Assembly (NCBI RefSeq): GCF_030518155.1
Contig: NZ_JAULRU010000783.1
Coordinates: 55,090-119,089, forward strand
Length of the DNA: 64,000 bases
Direction of reading: 5' to 3'
DNA from: Gilvimarinus gilvus
GTDB taxonomy: Bacteria; Pseudomonadota; Gammaproteobacteria; Pseudomonadales; Cellvibrionaceae
Under the pieces are notes generated by a model, which saw only the letters and a list, made by a program, of their open reading frames with translations, did no database searches and was not told the DNA's origin. Shown piece by piece: positions 52,750-62,105 of the stretch. The position numbers were made by a program, and so were the translations under genes. The first letter of the stretch is position 1, and each line of letters begins with the position of its first letter.

Positions 52750-54372
52750 GTGCCCGATAGTATGTACTTTATCGGTTACACGCTCATTGCTGGTTTGAAT
52801 ATTGACATAGAGCTTTGTCTTAAAAAAGACCTCAGTGGCTACCCCGTTGCCCGCATTCCATCTTGGGACCGCAACACAGAGATTCGCGCCAAATTGTCAA
52901 CCCGTGGCATAAGCCCTAAAGGGGGCATTTGCTATATTGACATCAGTCAGGCTTGGTGGGATTGTGCAAGTGCACTCAACATGGTCGCCGCCTCAATCAA
53001 CGATATAATCACTTTACTTGAGGAGAATTCAGGAAAAAGTCCACCTACAGAATTGATCGCTAGAGATTTTAGCGGTTACTGGACTACCAAATCTAACACC
53101 CTCTGCTTGGCCTCCCCCCCTCAGAATAGGGCTATATTTACAGAAAGACAAAATCCAACCTCTGAAGGGGATAATATTCTTTGGTTAGCTGAAGAAGAAC
53201 AATGTTCAGACTGGTTGGCTCCACTTACCGCAAAGCATTCATGGATCGCAGTACAACTGGCTGCCCCTCCAGTAAAATTCATCAACGCTACCCCACCTGA
53301 TTCTTTGGCCGAGCTTTTCGAATGGTTGAGTTACAACGACCCAGGTGGCGTTCGAAGGCTATGCGAAGCAGTATGGCCTCAAATCAAAACTAAAAGCCCG
53401 CCTCGCTCAGGTCAAATATTGCTCTTTTGGAGAAATGATAGCGGTTGGGCTGGATGTGGCGTGAGTTTTATTTGGCCCAAGCCTCTCAAAGATGCCATTA
53501 AGACAAAACGCTTTAAAGCGATCGCTTTAATTTCAAAAAAAACCCCCAGCTCAATAAGAAGATTTAGCGTAGAAAATGTCGAGCCTCGACGCATACTAAC
53601 AAGAAACACACCTGAAACTCCGGCACCTCTTGCAGACAGGCCTGTTGTACTTATTGGCGCAGGGACACTTGGTGGCTATTTGGCGCAAATACTATGCAGC
53701 CTAGGTGCAGGTAATGGTAAAAGAGGCTCTCTGCTAATTATTGACTCCGATACGCTTAAGGCAGAGAATATTGCTAGACACATCCTAGGCCTTAAATTCG
53801 TAGGAATGAACAAAGCACATGCGTTAGCGCAACATCTCAAACAGCAGTACCCCTTTCTAGCAATCGACTTTAAGCCAGACATCCTGGAGGACTGCTTTAC
53901 TGCAGTCAGTAAGAGTAGGATTGTCATTGACTCCACTGGCGATCAAACTACAAGCATTAATCTAGCAAAATACTATACCGAGAATGTTAAGCCAACTCAG
54001 ATCATACAACACGCATGGATTTACGGACACGGTGCTGCGGGTTGCTCATTGATTCTAGACCGAAGCAAATCCACGCCATGTTATCGATGCTTATGGCAGC
54101 TACAAGGAGATAAATTCAAATCAAGATACCCGCTAGAAACAAGCAACCACAGTGCGCCACTTGTAGTTCAAGGCTGCCATGGAAGCTTTCATCCTTATGG
54201 TGCAGGCGTATCTATGAGATCGGCACATCTAGCAGCAGCGCACCTGCTGGACACCCTTGCGGGGCACTCTAAACACACTCTACGATTCGACGTAATAGAC
54301 TTAGAGCATTGTCAGAATCGCCCTGATGCCACACCAGAAAAACACGCGGACTGTCCATTATGCTCACATTAA
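52750..54372 (+). CDS. cap2: Cap2 E2-E1 fusion protein of type II CBASS
   Basis: 540 residues from GTG 52750. The C-terminal E1 domain has the ATP site VLIGAGTLGGYLAQIL and LIIDSDTLKAENIARHILG, and the active Cys in STPCYRCLW; CPLC near the end binds zinc. The N-terminal half is the E2-like domain. The frame stays open upstream and SLNEISAYLADRGFTQFE at 52687-52740 looks like the real N-terminus, but only an ATA (52678) or CTG (52666) could start it. Cap2 attaches the synthase C-terminus to cell targets and primes it. Its end overlaps cap3. Confidence 0.92.
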   Translation: MPDSMYFIGYTLIAGLNIDIELCLKKDLSGYPVARIPSWDRNTEIRAKLSTRGISPKGGICYIDISQAWWDCASALNMVAASINDIITLLEENSGKSPPTELIARDFSGYWTTKSNTLCLASPPQNRAIFTERQNPTSEGDNILWLAEEEQCSDWLAPLTAKHSWIAVQLAAPPVKFINATPPDSLAELFEWLSYNDPGGVRRLCEAVWPQIKTKSPPRSGQILLFWRNDSGWAGCGVSFIWPKPLKDAIKTKRFKAIALISKKTPSSIRRFSVENVEPRRILTRNTPETPAPLADRPVVLIGAGTLGGYLAQILCSLGAGNGKRGSLLIIDSDTLKAENIARHILGLKFVGMNKAHALAQHLKQQYPFLAIDFKPDILEDCFTAVSKSRIVIDSTGDQTTSINLAKYYTENVKPTQIIQHAWIYGHGAAGCSLILDRSKSTPCYRCLWQLQGDKFKSRYPLETSNHSAPLVVQGCHGSFHPYGAGVSMRSAHLAAAHLLDTLAGHSKHTLRFDVIDLEHCQNRPDATPEKHADCPLCSH

Positions 54373-54827
54373 GAACTAAAGAAAAATGGGCGAATTCTTC
54401 TGAAGGAAAAGAGGTAATTATTGAGCCAAGTGTGACTAATGCAATCTCTTTATACAGACAGATTAAAATCACTGATCCTGAATCAGGCGGCCTTCTTTTT
54501 GCAAAAGTCAGTGCAGATACGATTCACATACTATCGTTAACAACCCCACAACCTCTAGACAAGGCAACTCGCACATTCTTCCAACGAGAAGACCCGAAGC
54601 ATTTGATAGCCGCAAAACATCTATACAAAACATCTAAAGGAGAAATCAACTGCATTGGAGAGTGGCACACCCATCCAGAACCAATACCAACCCCCTCGAG
54701 CATAGATCGCCGAACCTGGAAGGCCTTTGCTAAGAACTCAACCTTTGAACCAATATTTATTATCCAAGGACAAAAGATGCTAAAGGTTTTCACCCTTGCA
54801 ACTGAGTACACGCAAACTTTGAAATGA
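54360..54827 (+). CDS. cap3: Cap3 JAMM/JAB isopeptidase of type II CBASS
   Basis: 155 residues with the full zinc-peptidase signature: E41 in DPESGGLLF, and H103-x-H105 with S113 and D116 in EWHTHPEPIPTPSSIDRRTW. It removes the conjugates made by Cap2 and so limits synthase priming. The start overlaps the end of cap2 by 13 bases. Together with capV, dncV and cap2 the operon is complete and uninterrupted, so the defence is probably working. Confidence 0.93.
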   Translation: MLTLRTKEKWANSSEGKEVIIEPSVTNAISLYRQIKITDPESGGLLFAKVSADTIHILSLTTPQPLDKATRTFFQREDPKHLIAAKHLYKTSKGEINCIGEWHTHPEPIPTPSSIDRRTWKAFAKNSTFEPIFIIQGQKMLKVFTLATEYTQTLK

Positions 54828-55061
54828 AACACCAATAGCTCTCTGGGACCTGAGACAAGGCTCAAGTTAGAAATAGGCGTAAAGGGTAAAATAGCAAAGG
54901 GGCTACCAATAAGATTTCTTGGCGCCCCTTCAGCCGTCTCACATGTGATTTTTACATGCTATAAAGGCGACAGGAGTCATCCTTTAATTCCTTTGTAATC
55001 AACAACCTAGAAGTCTTCGGTCGAAATTGACATAGGTCACTCCATCCAGCTCATTCTAAAA

Positions 55062-56090
55062 TCATGACTTAATTATGATAATTATATAAGACTCTCCAGG
55101 GAGTAGCAAATCCCCTATTCCAGCCACCTCCCACTTGGTTTTCCCGTTGCTACGATAGGGTTTCAGCGACTTATTGCCATTCATTCCAAACCTTTTAAAG
55201 TGAAGCTTGTAGGGAGAGTCTCCAGCCTCTTCACCCCCCCCCTCCACTCTGATCTTCGACTCTACAGTCAGACCTTTGACATATCTTTTAATGTTGGTCG
55301 CCAAGAAGGGCTCCTGCTGCAGATCTTGCTCCATACAATAAACACGTTTATATGTACAATAGCGATCATCTCCAGAGTTCATTAAAATTTGCTCTTTTGG
55401 TATTTCATAAATCAGTTTATAAGCGCCCGGCTCATCCTCACATGGCTCAAAACATTTCTCAATATCAATAGCCTTGCCGTTGATTTCTAAGCAGTTCAAG
55501 TTCGCAGAGCTTCCTTCCACCATGGTTATTTTTTGATTTATAATTGGCTTCTCGCAAGAAGGGGAGATAACAAGCCTGCTTCTACTCTCCTGAATGATCT
55601 TTGCCTTTGTCCCGGAAGGATCTATCAAAATGTCTATCGAGATCTCCACTTCCTCAAAGTGATAGTCATTCTTAGCCGATATATAACTCCTTTGAATCTC
55701 TAAGGCGGCATCTTTGCTTGAAAAAGGGAGAACACCACTTAATAAATATTCTGTAATATCTCTCCACCTTGTTACCAACTCACCTTTTGAGCTGTAATGC
55801 TGAGGAGTGAATATGGCTTGAGCCACATGCTCTCTAAGCAATTTGACATACTCGCCATCTGAAATCGCAAAACCCAAGACAGCAGCCGTGACTAATGTCC
55901 CTCCAACCGTACCTAAAAGTTGCGGCAACCAACCCAAAAAAGAACTTTCTAGCTCTGATGTTTGAGCTAAATAAATAAAACCAACCCCCACCAAGATAAT
56001 CCATGTGGTTCGCTTGGCAACCCAAGAAATCACATCACTCCATTGATATTTTGACCCTGGGCCGTCACCATTTTGGCCATCTAAAGCCAT
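55062..56090 (-). CDS. Two-TM protein with C-terminal domain, unknown
   Basis: 342 residues from ATG 56090 (AGGGAG 8 bp upstream; an in-frame TTG lies two codons before). Transmembrane helices lie near 30-45 (TTWIILVGVGFIYLA) and 55-78 (LPQLLGTVGGTLVTAAVLGF). The rest (about 80-342) is cytoplasmic by the positive-inside rule, with LEIQRSYISAKNDYHFEEVE and a Cys-rich stretch, ending in beta-rich LLPGESYIIIIIKS. The plan of short N-terminus, helix pair and large C-terminal sensor resembles membrane effectors in defence islands, but I recognise no domain. It is convergent with cap3, 234 bp away. Confidence 0.65.
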   Translation of the reverse strand: MALDGQNGDGPGSKYQWSDVISWVAKRTTWIILVGVGFIYLAQTSELESSFLGWLPQLLGTVGGTLVTAAVLGFAISDGEYVKLLREHVAQAIFTPQHYSSKGELVTRWRDITEYLLSGVLPFSSKDAALEIQRSYISAKNDYHFEEVEISIDILIDPSGTKAKIIQESRSRLVISPSCEKPIINQKITMVEGSSANLNCLEINGKAIDIEKCFEPCEDEPGAYKLIYEIPKEQILMNSGDDRYCTYKRVYCMEQDLQQEPFLATNIKRYVKGLTVESKIRVEGGGEEAGDSPYKLHFKRFGMNGNKSLKPYRSNGKTKWEVAGIGDLLLPGESYIIIIIKS

Positions 56091-56314
56091 ATTCAAATCT
56101 CCCTAAATTAAATTAACACCAATATTGATACTACACTAAGCGTCATAAAGCCAGAACCAAATGTCGACGGCAAAAACCAAAAAAATCAAGCCACATGATT
56201 ATTTGAACTTTCCACTACACCGTGAGCAATCAACCTAATGTCCAATTAAAATCCGGCCGATACCATAGCAAAGAACCCCAGAGAGATTCAGTAGGGCGAT
56301 TGCCATTGTGTTTA

Positions 56315-56821
56315 TTAGGTATTGTCACACCGCAACTGGAAAGAGGATTGGTTATTTTCGACCTCATAAAGCCAGACATAACAGTTTGTGTTTGGAACAT
56401 CGTCCTTTTCGCCAACATTCATATAATTTCTTTTTCCATCAAGCATAACCAGAGAGCTACTCTCTTTTGTATGAGATAATGAAAAAGGAACTCGACTTTC
56501 CAAAGTCAACAAAGTTGATGCTCCTTTAGCAAGAGTAAATTCATAACCATTTGGAATTACCGAAAGAGACGTACTTTTAACTTCGTAACCTGTTGGAGAT
56601 AAAGCCTGAGCATATTTCCAGTGGATGACATGAATAAATCCTCCCTCTACACTACTGGCATCTTCTGCATAAGCTAGATAGCTAACATAAGACGAGAAAA
56701 CTGTAGCGAAAACCCCAATAATACTGAAGATATTTACTATTTTTTTCAAAGGTGCTCCTGTACTTACAGTAAACTTTAGGAAAACTTCACTTGCGATACA
56801 TACCGACTTTAATTTTTGCAT
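56315..56821 (-). CDS. Membrane-anchored protein of unknown function
   Basis: 168 residues with one hydrophobic segment near 29-50 (IVNIFSIIGVFATVFSSYVS), so type II anchored or exported. The outer part is beta-rich (STSLSVIPNGYEFTLAKGAS) with two Cys (NTNCYVWLYEVE, FQLRC) that could form a disulphide. No family is recognised. It lies 225 bp upstream of the two-TM gene on the same strand, so co-expression is possible. Confidence 0.55.
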   Translation of the reverse strand: MQKLKSVCIASEVFLKFTVSTGAPLKKIVNIFSIIGVFATVFSSYVSYLAYAEDASSVEGGFIHVIHWKYAQALSPTGYEVKSTSLSVIPNGYEFTLAKGASTLLTLESRVPFSLSHTKESSSLVMLDGKRNYMNVGEKDDVPNTNCYVWLYEVENNQSSFQLRCDNT

Positions 56822-57137
56822 TAATAGTTTTTGATCAGAACCTAAAACTCAAAGTACAGAGTTACTAACACTCGGAACAGCACACACCTAAGCGGGAGTA
56901 AGGTATTTTTTATGATTTCCGTAGCCGTTGAAGTCTAAATTAAGTGCTTTTTCAGAACGTATATCGAGCACTGGTCGGCTTTTGTAGAGTCGACCAGTGC
57001 CTAACGCCAAGATCGAGACCTTGTGGCGAATCATCTGACAACGAATCGAAAGTGACGCTATTGTGCGCGTTCAATCATTTAAAACCTCACATCACTAAAA
57101 GCACGTGCCTTGCCTTTGATGGCGAGAGTGTTCTGAG
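56822..57137. other. Intergenic region with strong hairpin
   Basis: No gene. GCACTGGTCG (56968-56977) and CGACCAGTGC (56991-57000) form a perfect 10-bp stem with a 13-nt loop. There is no T tract after it, so it is not a standard intrinsic terminator; CCTAACGCC follows directly. Confidence 0.6.
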
Positions 57138-57644
57138 CTAGTTGCAAGATCCCTTTGGAATCTGACCCGGGTTCCCAGATGATTCCTTACCTGTCATTTC
57201 TATTTGACCGTACAGGGAAGGGAAAACATGATCAGAGCACGTAATAGTAGGGGTCTGCTCCGGAACGAGCTGGCACCCATCGGTGACCTGTACATTGGAG
57301 CCATTTTTTCCAGAATGAGGGATGTCGACTCTCCATTGAACCAGGCAGGAGCCTTCCTCTGTATTTAACTGCCAGCTACAAGTGAAGTCCAGCCCTGTCG
57401 ACGTACCGGATGTTCCCTTTCCATGTATTTTCAGAAGATTGTCACTGTTCGTGCATGTACATTTTTGGTCTTCACTCCCACAGCCACTGTTTACGTGTAG
57501 AGAAGATGTGACGCTGGTGATATGAAGGTTACCCCTAGAGTCTGGGACAACAAGTAATTTCCCAGATGCTTTAAAGTCATCATCGGCGGAAGAAATCAGC
57601 GGTATTACAAGGAATAACAGAAATACTTTTGCAATTTTAATCAT
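57138..57644 (-). CDS. Secreted Cys-rich protein
   Basis: 168 residues with signal peptide (MIKIAKVFLLFLVIPLISSA) and a mature domain with nine Cys (SGCGSEDQKCTCTNSDN, FTCSWQL, GSCLVQW, DGCQLV, ITCSD), suggesting several disulphides and life outside the cytoplasm. No family recognised. It lies 247 bp downstream of the MBL lipoprotein on the same strand and could be the last gene of that operon or independent. Confidence 0.6.
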   Translation of the reverse strand: MIKIAKVFLLFLVIPLISSADDDFKASGKLLVVPDSRGNLHITSVTSSLHVNSGCGSEDQKCTCTNSDNLLKIHGKGTSGTSTGLDFTCSWQLNTEEGSCLVQWRVDIPHSGKNGSNVQVTDGCQLVPEQTPTITCSDHVFPSLYGQIEMTGKESSGNPGQIPKGSCN

Positions 57645-57891
57645 AGTGTTTGTCTCTATTTTTGTGAACTATTAATGTGGTAATTGACTCTACTATATTT
57701 TATATCTATAGCTAGATGCTGGCGGCCGGATAGACGCTGTCAACCAGTTGGAAAACAAAATTATTTTTACTTTTTCTGTGTGCCGATTCGATCGACAATG
57801 GTAGGTGGTGAATGGAATCTATCCTAACTACTGCCGGCCAAAAAACTGTTCTTAAAAAGAGATTGATTGCTTCTAAGTGGTCTGTGGAAAT

Positions 57892-58980
57892 TTACTTAAG
57901 AGCGCATGTCGTGGAGAGTCCTGCTAGATCGTTCGTCAAACAAGTGACTGCCTCTTCATCCCCCTCCAACGCAATGACAACGGTACCGTTTGACCAAGTA
58001 TCGTAGATGGCAAAACTCATACTTTTTGAATCCGTTCGTGTGCCTCCACTCACCTTGTCACACTGAAGAATATGCTTTTGCGCCTCCTTAATATTGCCGC
58101 CGGTAGTTTTCGTATAGCTTTTGTATGTGTCGACGACACTGCATATTGGGTGTCCATATTTTGTACCTGTCTGCGACACGACGATATAGGGCTTTATTCT
58201 GTTAACCAGGCCGGAAGAGTTTGAATCTTTGGTGACAGCTCCATGATGGGCCATCGCGGCCACCGTTACATCTTCAGGAAATGTTCCGCGTCCCAACATC
58301 GCCCTATAGGTTCTGTTTGTGGCATCCCCTGGCAAATATATACTCTGAACCATTCTGTCCCCCTCCAGAAGCAAAACCATTGAGGCAGCGTTGGGATCAT
58401 TAATCGTTGCCGCATTTGCAATCAAGACACGAGTATTAATGCCTGGACAACTTAGCGGCTCCTCTCGTTCCTTCCCTTTGGGGGTTGAATAGTTTGGGTC
58501 TATTACATAGTCGTCATAAATATCATGAATGCCAAAATTATTATTCATCCAATTTTGAAAGTTGGTGTTGTAGTCAAAGCGTGACAACCCTAAAACGAGT
58601 GACTGAAATGACGTATTCGTTACTTTCTTTTTATCAAACACATAGGGCAAGTAGTTGTAGTGATCGATATCAGGGTGAGAGACCGCAAATCGAACTTCCT
58701 TATTCTTTACAATATCTCGAATATAGTCAGCTACTTGAACTTTAGACATGGCTCCAACGGAAGAACTGCTACCGCAATCAAACATCAAAACGCTCTTACT
58801 ATCAGCGCATTCGATAAGCTGACAACTACCTGCGCCAGAGTTTAGGAAGTGAATTCGTATTTGATCGTCTCTCTTGTCGTCGATCACTCCATTGAAAACT
58901 GTTTCCGTCGGGCTTGAGGTGCACGCACTTAGCCCCACAATTATCGGTATGAAACCAACAAAAAGTAACCCTCTAAACAT
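57892..58980 (-). CDS. MBL-fold lipoprotein (ComEC-C-terminal-like)
   Basis: 362 residues with lipobox LSAC (C20), so tethered outside the cytoplasm. The metallo-beta-lactamase fold carries LNSGAGSCQLIEC, FDCGSSSS, SHPDIDHYNYLP (H102-D104-D106-H107, an Asp where most enzymes have the second His), IYLPGDAT and MAHHGAVT. This is the pattern of the MBL domain of ComEC-type nucleases and related phosphodiesterases. The start overlaps the stop of the upstream aerolysin-like gene by 8 bases, so it belongs to that operon. Substrate unknown; a role in toxin processing or self-protection is speculation. Confidence 0.78.
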   Translation of the reverse strand: MFRGLLFVGFIPIIVGLSACTSSPTETVFNGVIDDKRDDQIRIHFLNSGAGSCQLIECADSKSVLMFDCGSSSSVGAMSKVQVADYIRDIVKNKEVRFAVSHPDIDHYNYLPYVFDKKKVTNTSFQSLVLGLSRFDYNTNFQNWMNNNFGIHDIYDDYVIDPNYSTPKGKEREEPLSCPGINTRVLIANAATINDPNAASMVLLLEGDRMVQSIYLPGDATNRTYRAMLGRGTFPEDVTVAAMAHHGAVTKDSNSSGLVNRIKPYIVVSQTGTKYGHPICSVVDTYKSYTKTTGGNIKEAQKHILQCDKVSGGTRTDSKSMSFAIYDTWSNGTVVIALEGDEEAVTCLTNDLAGLSTTCALK

Positions 58981-59965
58981 AAGCTGGAAACCTGGATTGA
59001 AGAGCCAACAATTCTACTGCGGTAACGTTGTCTTGATGTACTCGGGGTAGTGCCGGTGCAAGTACGTTCTCAGATGAAGCTAGAATGGTAGGGTGAGTCG
59101 TATCCTTATCCTTGAATTTGATCAAAGTGATGCAGTCATGTATTTGCCAGAGATAAATTACGGTGGGAGACTCTACACCCGCAGCTGAAATGTTGATTGT
59201 TTTCTCATAGTAGGTTTCCTCTGTATAAGTTAGAGAGTGCTGTACAGATGTGTCGCGTGTTAGAGCGGCTGAAATACTTGCATTAACGCCAAACCAGCTC
59301 GCTCCCGAACTAATTGACATTTGTTTTGAAAACAGCTCTGAAGTACTTGAGAATTCAGAGTGACCGACTGTCACTCCGACGGTCGATTCCTCGCTCTGTC
59401 CAGGAATAATGGAGTACGAATCTGGCGATAATTGCCAATTTTGAGAGCGCAAGGCAAAGTATCGATGCCCATCGCTATCTCGAATGTGGCCGTATCCGAC
59501 TAAAACAGATTGAGATTGTGGCGGTATGATGGTAGAACCTCCACTTTTAGGTGGGGCACCGATCGCACCCGGCGGAATTAGATCGGTAACCCACAAATCA
59601 ATTATTTTGTCTTTATCGGGGTAGGCATCGTGACTGGGGTCTGGGTAAACTCTCGTCGTAATGAAAGCTCCAGTCGAAATGTCAGTAAATACCAATACGC
59701 ATTTGGACGGTAACTTAAGTGTATGCTTTGCTTTTGAATCCCCCGTAGACCTTAAGTCGTAATTCCAATCATCACCAGTCATAAGTTGTCCTGTATTGGA
59801 AACTAAAGCCACGTTGACCGCAATCGGTAGATTATTTCTTACTTCTACTGAATGAGTTGATGCGGGCTTTTCCGGAGAGCAAAGCATGCCCTGAAGATAC
59901 AACTGATCCGTTTGACTTAGCGTAAACGGTTCGATTTCTAAAAAGTTGGCAGTGTCGATATTCAC
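58973..59965 (-). CDS. Aerolysin-like putative pore-forming protein B
   Basis: 330 residues from GTG 59965, overlapping the upstream paralogue (GTGA). No signal peptide. The N-terminal part (20-150) has beta-sandwich character (HSVEVRNNLPIAVNVALVSN). The conserved block YFALRSQNWQLSPDSYSIIP leads to a Ser/Thr-rich amphipathic stretch (about 195-270; SSGASWFGVNASISAALTRD and SLTYTEETYYEKTI) of the kind that forms the transmembrane hairpin in aerolysin/ETX-MTX2 toxins. It ends with VIYLWQIHDCITLIKF, shared with its neighbour. Pore formation is a prediction from the pattern only. Confidence 0.6.
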   Translation of the reverse strand: MNIDTANFLEIEPFTLSQTDQLYLQGMLCSPEKPASTHSVEVRNNLPIAVNVALVSNTGQLMTGDDWNYDLRSTGDSKAKHTLKLPSKCVLVFTDISTGAFITTRVYPDPSHDAYPDKDKIIDLWVTDLIPPGAIGAPPKSGGSTIIPPQSQSVLVGYGHIRDSDGHRYFALRSQNWQLSPDSYSIIPGQSEESTVGVTVGHSEFSSTSELFSKQMSISSGASWFGVNASISAALTRDTSVQHSLTYTEETYYEKTINISAAGVESPTVIYLWQIHDCITLIKFKDKDTTHPTILASSENVLAPALPRVHQDNVTAVELLALQSRFPAYV

Positions 59966-60996
59966 TGTTCGTTCCCTCGGCCTGATTTAATCACATAAGT
60001 GTCAAAACTATACTCCTTGGCGATTCCCTGCATGCCATCAGAAATATCATACAGCATGAATTTAGGCAAAATAGGTGTTTCAGTATTTTCGACGGATGCC
60101 ATAGTTTCGTATACTTTATGAACTCTTTTGACAATCGTAACCCTATCTCGAAGTTGCCACAGCAATACAGCTGAACTGGGTACATCATTCCCTGCGTCAT
60201 GTTCTATCGTTTTTATAATGCTTTTAGTTTCCGTAATACTGACACTTTGCTGTCTTGTTCTCGAATAAGACAATTGACCGGATACTGATGCCGAGAACGC
60301 TCCCCAGTTTGCCTCCGTAGAGGCGTTCAACACAGAGGAAAAATGCTCCACGGTCGATGATTCCCTGCTCACCCCGGTTCTGATTTGACTCGACTGGGAG
60401 ACCCTTTGATTTGGCAATAGGGTAAAAGAGTTGGGGGATAGCGCCCAATATTGATGCCTTAGGACGTATTGATTGTTTCCGGCAGCACCTGCACTAATTA
60501 AGACCGCTTGAGAGCTCTGGGGAATAAGAGCGCTGCCAGAAGGGGCTGGAGGGTTGCCAATAGCGTGTGATTGCACCATTAATCCAGTATCAATATACAG
60601 ATCGAAGGTATCGTCTCCAAACTCATCTGGCGTCATGACGATACCCAAGAAGCCTCCGCAAGGACGTTCAGTGATCACTAGTGGTTGATTCGGTTGATAG
60701 ATCTTCGCATCAATTGTGGCTGAACTGCCAGCCTCAACTAGTACGGATCGCTCGGATTCTCGCCGCCAAGTTTTCAAGGGGCCCTCAGAGATCCCCTTCA
60801 CAATGATATCGATGGGAAACGCGTTATGTACTTTGAATTTCCCTGATTTATACGTTACTCCGAACTCCAATCCCAGACGTCCATCGAGGTAAGCTTGATA
60901 CATCGGTGGCATTTCATAGGGCTTACTTAAGCTAAACTCACTTTCATCTGAGTCAGAAGATTTCCCCTTACCGCTGGGGTGTGTTGAAATATCCAT
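59962..60996 (-). CDS. Aerolysin-like putative pore-forming protein A
   Basis: 344 residues, first gene of the operon. No signal peptide; the N-terminus is polar (MDISTHPSGKGKSSDSDESE). It is a paralogue of the next gene: YVLRHQYWALSPNSFTLLPN, then the amphipathic Ser/Thr segment (NWGAFSASVSGQLSYSRTRQ, SVSITETKSIIKTI) and SSAVLLWQLRDRVTIVKRV align in order with it. The N-terminal domains differ more, as expected for two components with different binding parts. The pair may assemble together. Overlap with the next gene is four bases. Function is inferred. Confidence 0.6.
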   Translation of the reverse strand: MDISTHPSGKGKSSDSDESEFSLSKPYEMPPMYQAYLDGRLGLEFGVTYKSGKFKVHNAFPIDIIVKGISEGPLKTWRRESERSVLVEAGSSATIDAKIYQPNQPLVITERPCGGFLGIVMTPDEFGDDTFDLYIDTGLMVQSHAIGNPPAPSGSALIPQSSQAVLISAGAAGNNQYVLRHQYWALSPNSFTLLPNQRVSQSSQIRTGVSRESSTVEHFSSVLNASTEANWGAFSASVSGQLSYSRTRQQSVSITETKSIIKTIEHDAGNDVPSSAVLLWQLRDRVTIVKRVHKVYETMASVENTETPILPKFMLYDISDGMQGIAKEYSFDTYVIKSGRGNEQ

Positions 60997-61313
60997 ATTA
61001 TCCCTGTTTTGTTCAACGTATCATGATTGGACTTTTAAATTATTGGAACCTAAAGATCGACCACTACACTCTAGACTATTGATATCATATGTCAAAATAC
61101 TGAACGGTAGTGGCAAGGTTAAGCTGGACACATAAAAAGAGGTGATGTGCTCACGTTATAGGCGCATAGGTGATCAATGAACAAGCGTACAGGGCTTAGG
61201 CTGGGCGGCACAACTGTTTGAAGGCCATGGGCGTATTATTAGAGCGCCGTTGACGCAATGGGTGAGTAATCCCCCTATTTCGTCACGATAATGGCGTTAC
61301 AATCGTAAATTTA
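60997..61313. other. Intergenic region upstream of the aerolysin-like operon
   Basis: No gene is supported in 317 bp. It must hold the promoter of the minus-strand operon; I cannot choose a convincing pair of boxes. Confidence 0.4.
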
Positions 61314-62105
61314 CTATTCATTAACAGTTCCAAGTGAAAAAGCCGGAGTGACACTCTGTTCATTTGGATACCCCAGTTGATTTGAATAGAGCCTTGTCTT
61401 TTTTATCCTCAAGTCTTGTGACCAGTGGTTGTGTCCATAGACCCACAAGGCCGGTTGATACTCATTTATAAGGTCGATGCAGTTTGCCTGAAAGTAGGTC
61501 GTCATCGCGTCGATCCCAAAGCCCGGATGTGTTGTTTCTTCGCACGGAGGAAAGTGGGTTACGACAATCGATTTAGCACGTTCAACCACTGCCAGCTCTT
61601 GTGCTAACCAGCTGCGACTTGACTCATAGAGGCTAGCAATGTCGTCTGGCTCCAGGCATCTACCTCCGAAATGAATTGCATGGAAGTCCGATATGCTGTG
61701 TCTACAATAATTTTTAGACATATCGATAAGTGAGTCATCCCATATGTCAAAGCCAGTCCAAAGAGTGCAGCCTAGAATACGGTAGCCTTTTATCAGGAGC
61801 CCGTCATTTTCCAGAAAGTGTACGCGCTCAATCTTGGCAAACTCGTTCCTCATTTCCGCAAGACGAGTTGTGTATTCGCAATTGTAGTACTCGTGATTCC
61901 CAGCAATAACGACAATTTCGGAGTGGGGATGAACTTCTGCAATTTCACGAACACTCCCGTATATCCGATCACCGGTCGCGATGTCTCCAGCCAAAATAAT
62001 AACGTCACTGTCTTGATCAAAGTGAGGAATCTTTGATTTCCAATCTTTGTAGAACTCCAGATGAAGGTCGGAAGCTACGCTGATTGTTAATGATTCATCG
62101 CTCAT
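61314..62105 (-). CDS. Calcineurin-like metallophosphoesterase
   Basis: 263 residues with all five metal-binding motifs in order: SDLHLEFY (12-19), ILAGDIATGD, VIAGNHEYYN, VVTHFPPC and YGHNHWSQDL. The family hydrolyses phosphomono- or diesters; substrate cannot be told from sequence. No signal peptide, so cytoplasmic. It is monocistronic. A decayed paralogue of its central region lies at 21028-21180 in the same island. Start ATG 62105 follows a weak ribosome site. Intact. Confidence 0.88.
   Translation of the reverse strand: MSDESLTISVASDLHLEFYKDWKSKIPHFDQDSDVIILAGDIATGDRIYGSVREIAEVHPHSEIVVIAGNHEYYNCEYTTRLAEMRNEFAKIERVHFLENDGLLIKGYRILGCTLWTGFDIWDDSLIDMSKNYCRHSISDFHAIHFGGRCLEPDDIASLYESSRSWLAQELAVVERAKSIVVTHFPPCEETTHPGFGIDAMTTYFQANCIDLINEYQPALWVYGHNHWSQDLRIKKTRLYSNQLGYPNEQSVTPAFSLGTVNE

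Noticed and set aside
57000..57072. attC-like site starting at CCTAACGCC after the hairpin
   Set aside because: The distal end has a mismatch in the core site and the interior is not palindromic enough.
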